Positions 13,785-21,096 of a stretch of 21,096 nt of DNA are shown here, one piece after another. The notes below the pieces were generated by a model that did no database searches, had not been told where the DNA came from, and saw only the letters and a list, made by a program, of their open reading frames with translations. Where the stretch lies: the NCBI GenBank assembly GCA_022360105.1, contig JAKSDL010000069.1:1-21096 (forward strand), read 5' to 3'. Every line of letters starts with the position of its first letter. Within the stretch, counting starts at the first letter, position 1. Source of the stretch: Pseudomonadota bacterium (lineage in GTDB: Bacteria > SAR324 > XYD2-FULL-50-16 > JAHJRI01). The position numbers and the translations under genes were made by a program.

Positions 13785-14867
13785 TTATTCGGAAACAGCG
13801 TTGTTTTTTGATTTGAATTTGAAAGCGTCCACGACCTTCCGGAAGAACTTGTCAGTCGCCACAAAGAGAACGATTGTTCCCTGCAATACCATCACCAGAT
13901 CTTTGGAGAGTTTATCAAAATGCAGATCCAGAAAAAGACTGCCCCTGTTTAGTGCTCCAAATAACAATGCAGCCAATATTACACCAACCGGATGATTTCT
14001 TCCCAGTAGCGCCACTGCAATACCGACAAATCCGGCACCTTGAGAAAAACTGTCATGATAGGTGTAGCGATAGCCCATGACTTCATGAATCGCGACCATT
14101 CCGGCAAAGCCGCCTGCAATAAACATGGCCAGAACAATGTTCCGTTTGACGTTGATACCTGCGTATTTTGAAACACTGCCGCTAATTCCAACCGCTCTGA
14201 TTTCATACCCCCACTTGGTCTTCCATAACAGCAGGTATGTTGCCAGACAGGCCAGGAGAGCAATAAAAAATCCAAAATTGAGGGGAATTCGTTCGGGAAT
14301 GATTGGAATCAAGTCGTGCATGCGAGGAATCCGGGCCGCTTCGGAAATAAACTCGGTTTCCAGTACGGAAGTACCTTTACGATGAAACGGTCCAACCACC
14401 AGGTAATTTACCAGGCTGTAAGCTATCATATTCATCATAATGGTATTGATGACTTCATGACCGCCAAACCTGGCTTTTAAGAATCCGGGAATACCACCCC
14501 AAAGTCCGCCGACTACAAATGAAGTGACAAAACAGATCGGAATCAAAAACCAGGCCGAAAGCCCACCCAGGTATATCGCCACCAGGGTCACTGCCATGGT
14601 GGCTACATAAAGCTGACCTTCGGCTCCAATGTTAAACAATCCGCATTGAAATCCCACAGCCACTGCCAGTCCGGTGAATATTAAAGGTGTGGCATAAAAG
14701 AGCGTATACCCTATCCCGCTTATGGAAAACAAAGAATTCTTAAAAAATATCCAATATACTGCCAGCGGATTTTCCCCAATTGCGAGGATCAATACAGAAC
14801 CAACCAATATGGCGGCAAATACCGACACAACCGGCAGGAATAGGACGTCTATGGCTCTTTTGAACAT
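13785..14867 (-). CDS. Nucleoside ABC transporter permease (NupP-like)
   Basis: The larger permease subunit of the same importer, in the inner membrane. The 360 residues contain many hydrophobic segments and the family-typical stretch LIFTGLAVAVGFQCGLFNIGAEGQLYVATMAV (about 62-93). The coupling region is RAVGISGSVSKYAGINV (about 227-243), followed by GFAGMVAIHEVMGY and GFVGIAVALLGRNHPVG. It follows the ATPase gene by 144 bases, a gap filled by an inverted-repeat element. It precedes add by 14 bases. Substrate assignment rests on context and on pairing with a BMP-family binding protein. Confidence 0.9.
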   Translation of the reverse strand: MFKRAIDVLFLPVVSVFAAILVGSVLILAIGENPLAVYWIFFKNSLFSISGIGYTLFYATPLIFTGLAVAVGFQCGLFNIGAEGQLYVATMAVTLVAIYLGGLSAWFLIPICFVTSFVVGGLWGGIPGFLKARFGGHEVINTIMMNMIAYSLVNYLVVGPFHRKGTSVLETEFISEAARIPRMHDLIPIIPERIPLNFGFFIALLACLATYLLLWKTKWGYEIRAVGISGSVSKYAGINVKRNIVLAMFIAGGFAGMVAIHEVMGYRYTYHDSFSQGAGFVGIAVALLGRNHPVGVILAALLFGALNRGSLFLDLHFDKLSKDLVMVLQGTIVLFVATDKFFRKVVDAFKFKSKNNAVSE

Positions 14868-14870
14868 TTT

Positions 14871-15006
14871 TGATTTATGATTTAAGATTTACAGGTTGTG
14901 AGCCTGCGGCTCTCACTATATTCTAAAAATATTGAATAAAGTCTTTTTAAAAATACACAAATTTTCAAATAGTTTAATGATCAAATAAATCTTAGATCAT
15001 AAATCA
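14871..15006. repeat. MITE-like element with 21-bp terminal inverted repeats inside the transporter operon
   Basis: The left arm (14871-14891, beginning TGATTTATGATTTAAGATT) and the right arm (14986-15006) are inverted copies that match at 20 of 21 bases. They enclose about 94 bases with no gene. Inside lies a small hairpin, GTGAG...CTCAC (14896-14916, with CC/GG and a two-base bulge). The right arm also forms part of a second dyad, ATCTTAGAT (14989-14997) / ATCTAAGAT (15010-15018), that runs over the ATPase stop codon. The element fills nearly the whole ATPase-permease gap. It could be a small non-autonomous mobile element or a long mRNA stem affecting expression. No target-site duplication is evident. 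Confidence 0.55.
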
Positions 15007-15011
15007 TCAAT

Positions 15012-16523
15012 CTAAGATCCTGTCTGTCCTGTCATCAGCAAGCCGACTTCCTGGATGTTGAATTCTTCGGCTGTTACTTCTCCTGCGACCTCACCTTCCC
15101 ACATAACCAGGGTTCGGTCTGAAAGGGATCGGATTTCCTCAAGTTCGGCGGATACGAGCAATATAGCCACCTTTCTGGCCCTGAGATCCAGGATTTGATT
15201 ATGGATGAATTCAATAGCGCCGATGTCAACTCCCCTGGTTGGTTGGGCAATGATCAACAATTTGGGATCCCTGTGAAACTCCCTGGCCACAACCAGCTTT
15301 TGCTGATTTCCACCCGAGAGCGAGCTGGTGGGTATCTCACTGATCGGGGGCCTGACATCAAATTTCTCTATCAATGATTTGGCGTTTTCCTCAATAACAG
15401 TCTGATTGAGAAAACCATTTTTCTTGCAAAAGGGTTCCATGTGGTGAAACCCCAGAATCAGGTTATCGGCATTTGAATAGGAAGCAACATAGCCGTGTGC
15501 CTTTCGGTTGGCTGGGACATGAGCTGTTCGGGTTTCCCTGAGCTTTCTTGCGGAACGATTGGTCACATCTTCCCCCATGTACCACACACTTCCCGAGTTG
15601 GAATGTCTAAGTCCTGTGAGTGCTTCAATCAACTCTGTTTGACCATTACCTTCCACACCGGCGACGCCAAGAATTTCACCCTCATGTACTTCAAATGATA
15701 CATTTTTCAGGCGCGGTTTACCATCGGTCTCCACGTACAGGTCCTCAACCTTTAGAACCACTTCACCTCTATCCACAGCAGGTTTGTTAACACGGAGCAG
15801 CACTTCCCGTCCTACCATCATATTGGCTAGAATTTCCGCTGTAGCCTCGCTGGTGGGTAAATCTCCCACCTTTTTCCCGTTTCTCATGACAGTTATCTGG
15901 TCTGACACTTCCAGGACTTCTTCAAGTTTATGAGTGATCAGAATGATGGTCTTGCCTTGTTCTTTTAAGGTTCTGAGGATTTGGAAGAACTCTTTAACTT
16001 CAAGTGGGGTAAGTACGGCGGTGGGTTCATCCAGAATCAGGATATTGACGTCTCGGTATAGGGCTTTTAATATTTCGACTCGTTGTTCAAGACCGACAGA
16101 AAGGCTCTCCACCTTGGCCTGGGGATCGATGTGGAGTCCATATTCTTCAGACAGCCTTTCGATCTTCTTTTCTGCTTCACTTAGCTTCAATACACCCGCT
16201 GAATTGGTCGGTTCTATTCCAAGAATAATGTTTTCAGCCACTGACATGGGAGGAATCAGCATAAAATGCTGATGCACCATTCCTATCCCATGATGGATGG
16301 CATCATGCGGATTGGAAATATGCACCTTCTCTCCATGCAATTCAATCTCTCCGGAATTAGCCTGGTAAAATCCGTAGAGAATTTCCATGATCGTGGTTTT
16401 CCCTGCGCCGTTTTCTCCGATGATAGCATGGATCGACCCTTCTTTGACGTCGATATCCACAGCATCGTTGGCCAATACAGTCCCGAAACGTTTGGTAATA
16501 GATTTGAGTCGTACAGCGTGCAT
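15012..16523 (-). CDS. Nucleoside ABC transporter ATP-binding protein (NupO-like, two NBDs)
   Basis: The cytoplasmic ATPase of the importer, with two fused nucleotide-binding domains in 503 residues. From ATG 16523 (MHAVRLKSITKRFGTVLAND) the first domain has Walker A GENGAGKTT, signature LSVGLEQR and Walker B LILDEPTAVLTP. The second has a degenerate Walker A GVEGNGQTE, signature LSGGNQQK and Walker B-like LIIAQPTRGVD, where Ala-Gln replaces Asp-Glu. That asymmetry is normal for the sugar/nucleoside (RbsA/NupO-like) ATPases. An in-frame TTG at 16583 would add 20 unrelated residues; I prefer 16523 because it matches the family start, although neither has a good ribosome site. It follows the binding-protein gene across a gap with two hairpins and precedes the permease gene. 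Confidence 0.92.
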   Translation of the reverse strand: MHAVRLKSITKRFGTVLANDAVDIDVKEGSIHAIIGENGAGKTTIMEILYGFYQANSGEIELHGEKVHISNPHDAIHHGIGMVHQHFMLIPPMSVAENIILGIEPTNSAGVLKLSEAEKKIERLSEEYGLHIDPQAKVESLSVGLEQRVEILKALYRDVNILILDEPTAVLTPLEVKEFFQILRTLKEQGKTIILITHKLEEVLEVSDQITVMRNGKKVGDLPTSEATAEILANMMVGREVLLRVNKPAVDRGEVVLKVEDLYVETDGKPRLKNVSFEVHEGEILGVAGVEGNGQTELIEALTGLRHSNSGSVWYMGEDVTNRSARKLRETRTAHVPANRKAHGYVASYSNADNLILGFHHMEPFCKKNGFLNQTVIEENAKSLIEKFDVRPPISEIPTSSLSGGNQQKLVVAREFHRDPKLLIIAQPTRGVDIGAIEFIHNQILDLRARKVAILLVSAELEEIRSLSDRTLVMWEGEVAGEVTAEEFNIQEVGLLMTGQTGS

Positions 16524-16614
16524 AGGTGGTTTATGGTGTGAGTTTTCAGGAGAGGGTTTCAAGCTGTAAGTGCATTGAATCAAATCCTGTAAAGTGCAGG
16601 TTCTAAGCTGATAC

Positions 16615-16629
16615 AGACACCTTGTGTCT
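16615..16629 (-). repeat. Small hairpin between ATPase and binding-protein genes
   Basis: AGACAC (16615-16620), a 3-base loop, then GTGTCT (16624-16629). It lies 12 bases downstream, in transcription order, of the larger hairpin at 16642-16677. It may add to partial termination or mRNA protection. The stem is short, so chance is possible. Confidence 0.35.
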
Positions 16630-16641
16630 AAAATGCCAAAA

Positions 16642-16677
16642 GATCAGTCATTCCTCGTAGCGAATGAATGACTGATC
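16642..16677 (-). terminator. Hairpin/partial terminator after the BMP binding-protein gene
   Basis: A perfect 12-bp inverted repeat GATCAGTCATTC (16642-16653) / GAATGACTGATC (16666-16677) with a 12-base loop that can add TCG/CGA pairing. On the minus strand it is followed by TTTTGG. It starts 8 bases after the binding-protein stop and precedes the rest of the operon. This fits the common pattern of a leaky terminator or RNA-protecting stem that keeps binding protein more abundant than the membrane subunits. Confidence 0.65.
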
Positions 16678-16685
16678 GATTTTAT

Positions 16686-17717
16686 TTATCTCTTATCCGG
16701 AACTGAGATTTCACCGTTGATAATCTTTTGCCGATACTGATCAACAACTCGTCTCATTTTTTTGTTTACCAGTTTCGCATTGTACTGATCCATTGCATAT
16801 CCGACACCGTTGTTTTCCAGACCGAAAACAGTGATTCCGGCTTTCAGGTTGCCGTTTTTCACGCTTTTGATGGTATCATAAACAGCCACATCAACCCGCT
16901 TCAACATGGAAGTGACAATCTGACCGGGAATAATGTAATTTTGGTTGGAGTCAACACCGATTCCGTAAATGCAGGAGTCTGTTCTGGCTCGGCCGCTAAA
17001 TTTGGGGAGACATGCGCCTCGACCGTTGTTCTCTTTCAAAGCATCGAATAGTCCGTTTCCGGAACCACCGGCAGCTGCATAAATTACGGAAGCACCTTTT
17101 CCTATTTGAGCTTTGGCAATTTCCTTGGCTTTTGCAGGATCATTCCAGGCAGTAGGTGTATTACCAACATAGTTTACAACCACGTCGATATCGGGATAAA
17201 TTCGGCGGGCACCTTCCCGGTAGCCTACTTCAAACTTATGAATGAGAGGTATTTCCATACCGCCGATAAAACCTACGACTCGCTTGCCGTTGACAATTCG
17301 GGATCTCATGGCGGCAATCATCCCAACCAGATAAGAACCTTCATGCTCTTTGAAAAGAAGTGACGATACGTTAGGCAGATTAACCACAGCATCAACAATA
17401 GCAAAGTTAACCTTGGGGAATTCCTTGGCAACATTCTCAATGGAAGGGGCATTTGCGAATCCGATACCAAATACAATGTCGTAACCTTCCGCAGCAAAAG
17501 CCCTCATGGCTTCTTCGACGGCACTGGTGTCTCCGGGCTCAACGTCTTTGAGAGTGATTCCCAGTTCCTTTTCTGCTTTGACGGCGCCTTCCCAAGCAGA
17601 TTGGTTAAAACTTCTATCGTTTTTTCCACCGGCGTCAAAGACCATTCCAACTCTTTGAGCCATTGCATAGGATGAAACCATCAACAATGCAGACAATAGA
17701 ACGATTATTTTTTTCAT
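16686..17717 (-). CDS. BMP-family (PnrA/BmpA-like) nucleoside-binding protein
   Basis: Periplasmic substrate-binding protein of the importer; characterised family members such as Treponema PnrA bind purine nucleosides. The 343 residues begin with a signal peptide (MKKIIVLLSALLMVSSYAMA, cleavage after Ala20). There is no lipobox cysteine, so it should be soluble periplasmic, unlike the many lipoprotein members. Family-typical stretches are VGMVFDAGGKNDRSFNQSAWEG (23-44), FGIGFANAPSIENVAKEFPKVNFAIVDAV, HEGSYLVGMIAA, VGFIGGMEIPLIHKFEVGYREGA, AAGGSGNGLFDALKE and YGIGVDSNQN. An unusual insert at about 231-249 carries Cys236 and Cys249, which could form a disulfide. The start has a strong ribosome site (GGGGAG). 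It is the first gene of the transporter operon. Confidence 0.93.
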   Translation of the reverse strand: MKKIIVLLSALLMVSSYAMAQRVGMVFDAGGKNDRSFNQSAWEGAVKAEKELGITLKDVEPGDTSAVEEAMRAFAAEGYDIVFGIGFANAPSIENVAKEFPKVNFAIVDAVVNLPNVSSLLFKEHEGSYLVGMIAAMRSRIVNGKRVVGFIGGMEIPLIHKFEVGYREGARRIYPDIDVVVNYVGNTPTAWNDPAKAKEIAKAQIGKGASVIYAAAGGSGNGLFDALKENNGRGACLPKFSGRARTDSCIYGIGVDSNQNYIIPGQIVTSMLKRVDVAVYDTIKSVKNGNLKAGITVFGLENNGVGYAMDQYNAKLVNKKMRRVVDQYRQKIINGEISVPDKR

Positions 17718-17871
17718 TTTTTCTCCCCAGATTAGGTTAATAGGAATAACTCTGCCGCCGGGTTCTTGCGGCTGACAGTTTGTTTGGTATTCGACTCACT
17801 TTAACTCCCATCGTTCCACTGCTGTTGTGAACCGAAAACAAACGGATCAAAAGATTAATAACTAAGGAAAA

Positions 17872-17899
17872 AAGATACCGAACGAGAGTAAAAAGTCAA
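17872..17899 (-). promoter_or_regulatory. Candidate promoter of the nucleoside transporter operon
   Basis: On the minus strand TTGACT (17899-17894) is followed after 16 bases by TATCTT (17877-17872). It predicts a leader of about 145 bases before the binding-protein ATG. That leader contains a 5-bp G+C stem, GCCGC/GCGGC (17754-17758, 17768-17772). Confidence 0.45.
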
Positions 17900-17987
17900 T
17901 TAATAAAACTATATTTTAAGATTAACGATTCCTTAACATCGACCTGTTGATTGGAACACAAAACATTCAATATCTCAGTGAAATAGT

Positions 17988-18566
17988 TTAATATATTACT
18001 TTCTCTTTAAAATGCTTGCGGCACATGGAGACATACTTGTCATTGCCGCCAATCTCAATTTGCGATCCTTCCCGCACCGGATTGTTGTCCTGGTCTAACC
18101 TTACCACCATGGTGGCTTTTTTTCCGCAATGACAGATGGTCTTCAGCTCCTTGAGTTCATCGGCCCATGCCAGCAACGCCCTGCTTCCTTCAAACAGGTT
18201 CCCCAAAAAATCAGTTCTTAATCCAAATGCCAAAACCGGAATACCCAAGCGATCCGTAACTTCCGTAAGTTGGAAAACTTGCTCTCTGGTCAGAAACTGG
18301 GCTTCATCAACGAGCACACAATGAATTTCTTCCCTTTTATGTACAGACTCCGTTTCCTTAAAGAGATCATCTTCTGCCTTAAATGCAATAGCTTCACTGG
18401 TTAAACCGATGCGTGATTTAATTTTTCCAACTTCATATCGATTGTCGATGGCTGCTGTAAAAAGCAGGGTATTCATTCCCCTTTCCCGATAGTTATAACT
18501 GGATTGCAGGAGTGAGGTAGTTTTACCGGCATTCATCGAAGAGTAATAAAAATATAGTTTTGACAT
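17988..18566 (-). CDS. tdk: Thymidine kinase (type II)
   Basis: Phosphorylates thymidine and deoxyuridine with ATP in the salvage pathway. From ATG 18566 the protein has 192 residues and opens [22 protein letters not shown], the classic start with its P-loop. An upstream in-frame TTG at 18593 adds nine polar residues that do not fit the family. Other signatures are [13 protein letters not shown] (the Walker B-like DEAQF with the catalytic Glu), [15 protein letters not shown], the zinc-binding CHCGKKA and CRKHFKE at the C-terminus, and [10 protein letters not shown]. These match the E. coli-type enzyme. It lies 270 bases upstream of the transporter operon on the same strand and opposes the catabolic phosphorylase: salvage versus breakdown of the same thymidine. 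No clear ribosome site was seen. Confidence 0.95.
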   Translation of the reverse strand: MSKLYFYYSSMNAGKTTSLLQSSYNYRERGMNTLLFTAAIDNRYEVGKIKSRIGLTSEAIAFKAEDDLFKETESVHKREEIHCVLVDEAQFLTREQVFQLTEVTDRLGIPVLAFGLRTDFLGNLFEGSRALLAWADELKELKTICHCGKKATMVVRLDQDNNPVREGSQIEIGGNDKYVSMCRKHFKEKVIY

Positions 18567-18639
18567 AAGTTGATTATTTTTACTTGAATTCAAAAAAAAT
18601 TGATTAGTTACTAAAAGTTTTTAATAAAATCGATTGTGA

Positions 18640-19014
18640 TTAGCTTGTTCTTGCAATAAAGTCGTCAGCCATAGCGTCCAGGTCATCGGCAGTGACAACC
18701 TCTACCTTGGAATCGGGCTGGATTTTACCATTGATGATCAACACGGTCCTTGGATACCCGTGCCCTCCGAACTCCAATGTCAACGATTCATGTTCTTGAG
18801 AAAGAAACTGAAGACGTTCGTGTTGCACGACAAACTGGAAGCATGGAATCTTATGCTTGCTCAGTTTTTCGATGAATAGGGGTAAATGAGGACTTTGTTT
18901 TTGAGTGCAGTCGGGACACCAGCTTGTTACTACATTGACAACGAAGGTCTCTTTGTTGACAATTTTCTGCCGTATTTGTGCAGGATCGATTGTGGCTGGT
19001 TGATTGCTATTCAT
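18640..19014 (-). CDS. Thioredoxin-like protein with a WCPDC site
   Basis: A 124-residue thioredoxin-fold protein with TFVVNVVTSWCPDCTQKQ, that is beta strand then redox-active Cys-Pro-Asp-Cys, and a later GYPRTVLIINGKI carrying the cis-proline typical of the fold. No signal peptide, so cytosolic. I start it at ATG 19014 (MNSNQPATIDPAQIRQ). The frame is open to a GTG at 19143, which would add 43 residues without recognisable features, and neither start has a good ribosome site. The CPDC dipeptide differs from thioredoxin's CGPC and appears in several thioredoxin-like families, so the redox partner is unknown. It lies between tdk and tetR on the same strand. Confidence 0.75.
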   Translation of the reverse strand: MNSNQPATIDPAQIRQKIVNKETFVVNVVTSWCPDCTQKQSPHLPLFIEKLSKHKIPCFQFVVQHERLQFLSQEHESLTLEFGGHGYPRTVLIINGKIQPDSKVEVVTADDLDAMADDFIARTS

Positions 19015-19181
19015 TTTGCTACTAACGCATAGACCAGTTTTCAACTGAATCGCGATTGAAATTGATTTGGCGGGAACATCTGTTTTGCCGGTCGCTTCAA
19101 GAGTGTAGGCTTTTTGAAATTGGCAGGCAATCTCTTTTTTCACAAATACGTTTGAGAAGTATTTGCAGTCTTAAGAATAAT

Positions 19182-19838
19182 TTAAGAATCCTCAGACCTG
19201 GTAAAAGCAGGGATTAGAATGAATTTCAGGGTGTCGCGGATAACTCGGTTGTATTCAGGCTTGTCAACTTTTAAAATTTTACGCATGAAGTCCTCACCAG
19301 CCACAAAACTGTAAATGGCATTGGAAACGGCTAAAACTCTTGCGTTAGCTGATGCGGAAACTCCTTCTTTGTTTGGAGCCAATCCCATGGCAAAAGCAAT
19401 GTTGGAAACCTGTTTAATTAATCGTTCGTCCAACACCCCGGGAGCCCTGGTCTTTAAGAAATGACTGAACATAACCAATTTGGCGGCTGCCGGTCGTTCG
19501 AATAGATAATCGCACATCACATCAATGGCTACTTCCAACCTGTATGCCAGCGATTTTCCTCTTACGACGCTTTCAATTTCCTTGAATTTTTCCTCAATTT
19601 CATCATTCAAATCATCCAACACAGCTTCATACAAATTCTCCTTGTCGCCCCAGTGATAATGCAGCGTTGAAATATCTATATTCACATTTTTTGCTATCAT
19701 CCTGGTGGTAACCCCATGGTAACCATATTCAGCGAAGAGATCTCTGGCTGCACAGAGAATCTTGGCTTTCATGGAGTCCGGATCTTTTCTGGCTTTTTCT
19801 AAAGGAGTTGGCATCGACAAATTGAAATTATGTTCCAT
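19182..19838 (-). CDS. TetR/AcrR-family transcriptional regulator
   Basis: A 218-residue repressor. The DNA-binding domain is near 22-70: SMKAKILCAARDLFAEYGYHGVTTRMIAKNVNIDISTLHYHWGDKENLYEAVLDDLNDEIE, with the usual helix-turn-helix and the LYYHF-like LHYHWGDKENL. The rest is a helical ligand and dimerisation domain of unknown ligand. A perfect 16-bp palindrome sits 8 bases upstream of the ATG, within the predicted transcript start region, so self-repression is likely. It may also regulate glpD or the thioredoxin-like gene, but the sequence gives no direct sign of that. Confidence 0.92.
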   Translation of the reverse strand: MEHNFNLSMPTPLEKARKDPDSMKAKILCAARDLFAEYGYHGVTTRMIAKNVNIDISTLHYHWGDKENLYEAVLDDLNDEIEEKFKEIESVVRGKSLAYRLEVAIDVMCDYLFERPAAAKLVMFSHFLKTRAPGVLDERLIKQVSNIAFAMGLAPNKEGVSASANARVLAVSNAIYSFVAGEDFMRKILKVDKPEYNRVIRDTLKFILIPAFTRSEDS

Positions 19839-19846
19839 TGTATGAT

Positions 19847-19862
19847 TCCATCATATGATGGA
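19847..19862 (-). promoter_or_regulatory. Operator-like palindrome at the tetR start
   Basis: TCCATCATATGATGGA is a perfect 16-bp palindrome. It lies between a predicted promoter (19876-19904) and the tetR ATG (19838) and overlaps the ribosome-site region. This is the typical place for a TetR-family autorepressor to bind. A third half-site-like TATGAT lies at 19841-19846. Confidence 0.65.
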
Positions 19863-19875
19863 GATAATCCTTTGA

Positions 19876-19904
19876 TTTTTAGTCAGAAGTGTATATAATG
19901 TCAA
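19876..19904 (-). promoter_or_regulatory. Predicted promoter of tetR
   Basis: On the minus strand a perfect TTGACA (19904-19899) is followed after exactly 17 bases by TAAAAA (19881-19876). Transcription would start just upstream of the palindrome at 19847-19862. A TATAAT on the plus strand (19894-19899) might belong to a divergent promoter, but no plus-strand gene follows. Confidence 0.55.
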
Positions 19905-20040
19905 GTTACTTTTTTCTGGGTGCGTACCAAGAAATGAGGAGTGTTGAGTCCAGATAACCCTATTGCCAGGTCATCAACTTAAGGACAGTTAGCCAGGATG
20001 ACGTTTAGTCACAATCTCTTTAAGTTCACTACTATGAAGT

Positions 20041-21096
20041 CTAGTTTGGCAGGCTGTAATGGTTTTTCCAGATGTTCAGGTATCGGTTTTCCTCTTCTTC
20101 CCAGGTTTGATCCGTCCATCCTAAGATCTTCTGACACAGTTGCCTGATTTTCGGCAGATACTCCGTGCCGCCGTTTTCCAGAAGCAAGCCAATACGGGTA
20201 CGTCTAAGCATTAAATCATCAAGATGCACAACCATTTCATTGGTTGCTGCCCATTCAATTTCGGCCCACAATGTTTCGGTATCCGGAATAGTCTGTAAAT
20301 TTTCATCCGAAGACAAGCCTATCAGCTCTTTAGCCCGATTACCATATCTTCCGAACAACCTTTTAACGGAGTTGTCAGGAAGATGCCTGAAGTGATTGGT
20401 GTTTCGATCGACTTTTTCATCAAACACGTTTTGCATCTGCTTCAAATCAGGCAAGTTGCCCAGGATTTTTTGGGCCTTATCCAATGTGTCCAGCGCAATG
20501 ACTCGAAAAGTAGTCAGTTTTCCACCAGTCACGGTTAGCAAACCATCCTCCAGCCAGATTACATGGTCCCTCGATTCTTTTGAGGGATCACTTTTACCGG
20601 TATCTATCACCGGACGAATACCGGCCATGGTGGAGATAACATCTTTTTCGGTGATTTTGGCCTCCGGAAACTGAAAATTTAAGGCATCGAGAAGATACTT
20701 AACCTCTTTTTTGCTGATGGAGGCTTCGGTGGATAAACCATCCTGGTGGTCAATGTCAGTGGTGCCCATCAAAATTCGACCTTCCCAGGTTAAGGTTATG
20801 ACCGGTCTACCATCTTCAGGATGCATCAATGATATGTTATCGAACAGTGGTAAGCGTTTTGCGGAAAGGATGATGTGACTTCCTCTTAGAGGTCTGATAT
20901 GTTTATCATTTTTCTTCCGGATCTGCTGTCGTAACGTATCCGCCCAGGCTCCGGTAGCATTGATTACAAGTTTAGCTTGGATGTTATAGTCGTTTCCGCT
21001 GACGGTATCACGAACTCGCACTCCACATGTAGCGTGTTCATTTTTCAACAAGGTTTCCGCCTTGCAATAATTAATGGCTCTGGCAACCTGTCTGAG
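20041..21096 (-). CDS. glpD: FAD-dependent glycerol-3-phosphate dehydrogenase, C-terminal part (5' truncated by window edge)
   Basis: Membrane-associated flavoenzyme that oxidises glycerol-3-phosphate to dihydroxyacetone phosphate and passes electrons to quinone. The frame is open to the right edge: 15 more codons (L-R-Q-V-A-R-A-I-N-Y...) precede the in-frame TTG at 21051, so the FAD-binding N-terminus lies outside. Visible signatures are AKLVINATGAWAD, IRPLRGSHIIL, GRILMGTTDIDHQDG, STMAGIRPVI, TVTGGKLTTFRVIA and the C-terminal domain with EIEWAATNEMVVHLDDLMLRRTRIGLLLENGG, which is diagnostic for GlpD. The C-terminus appears complete. It lies about 200 bases upstream of tetR on the same strand. 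No other glycerol gene is in view. Confidence 0.95.
   Translation of the reverse strand, partial: LRQVARAINYCKAETLLKNEHATCGVRVRDTVSGNDYNIQAKLVINATGAWADTLRQQIRKKNDKHIRPLRGSHIILSAKRLPLFDNISLMHPEDGRPVITLTWEGRILMGTTDIDHQDGLSTEASISKKEVKYLLDALNFQFPEAKITEKDVISTMAGIRPVIDTGKSDPSKESRDHVIWLEDGLLTVTGGKLTTFRVIALDTLDKAQKILGNLPDLKQMQNVFDEKVDRNTNHFRHLPDNSVKRLFGRYGNRAKELIGLSSDENLQTIPDTETLWAEIEWAATNEMVVHLDDLMLRRTRIGLLLENGGTEYLPKIRQLCQKILGWTDQTWEEEENRYLNIWKNHYSLPN

Noticed and set aside
16524..16583. TTG start adding 20 residues to the ABC ATPase
   Set aside because: The added residues have no family similarity, and AGGA is only one base from the TTG, too close for a ribosome site.
1..21096. Search for CRISPR arrays, tRNA/rRNA genes, transposases, integrases and phage genes
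   Set aside because: No regularly spaced repeats, no tRNA-like TTCRANYC arms with matching stems, and no mobile-element proteins were seen.

Overview
The window looks like a chromosomal segment of a Gram-negative heterotroph of moderate GC. Two exported proteins carry ordinary Sec signal peptides, the aerobic-type GlpD is present, and there are no phage, plasmid, CRISPR or tRNA signals. The phylum cannot be fixed from the sequence alone. An under-studied marine or delta-proteobacteria-like lineage is only a guess. The gene mix is slightly unusual: a eukaryotic-type glutathione synthetase, a LarA-like racemase, a class III-like sirtuin and a PNP-DeoC fusion.

Layout. (1) 1-4159: the C-terminal end of a eukaryotic-type glutathione synthetase (cut by the left edge), a REP-like hairpin, a LarA/DUF2088 protein with its own terminator, a small protein made of two copies of a four-cysteine module, and a convergent sirtuin. 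(2) 4220-11038: a LysR regulator divergent from a plus-strand operon of purine nucleoside phosphorylase fused to deoxyribose-phosphate aldolase, a pyrimidine-nucleoside phosphorylase, a FucI/AraA-like isomerase-family protein and an ACT-domain SerB. (3) 11043-17717: a convergent minus-strand operon. In transcription order it encodes a BMP-family binding protein, an ABC ATPase, a permease, adenosine deaminase, a second permease and an uncharacterised acidic-repeat membrane protein. (4) 17988-19838: thymidine kinase, a thioredoxin-like protein and a TetR regulator with an operator-like palindrome at its start. (5) 20041-21096: the C-terminal part of GlpD, cut by the right edge.

The centre (about 4.2-18.6 kb) reads as a nucleoside uptake, catabolism and salvage island. 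The binding protein, ATPase and two permeases import nucleosides. Adenosine deaminase converts (deoxy)adenosine to (deoxy)inosine. The PNP domain releases hypoxanthine or guanine, and the pyrimidine phosphorylase releases uracil or thymine, giving (deoxy)ribose-1-phosphate. The DeoC domain splits deoxyribose-5-phosphate to acetaldehyde and glyceraldehyde-3-phosphate. Thymidine kinase serves the salvage branch. The phosphopentomutase (DeoB) needed between the two fused activities is not in the window. The isomerase-family protein in the operon has no obvious textbook step.

The observations most worth following are the PNP-DeoC fusion, the FucI-like protein in a nucleoside operon, the acidic D/E-L-S-x-x-x-W membrane protein closing the transporter operon, the duplicated CX5CX21CX6C protein, and a 136-bp element with near-perfect 21-bp inverted ends inside the transporter operon.
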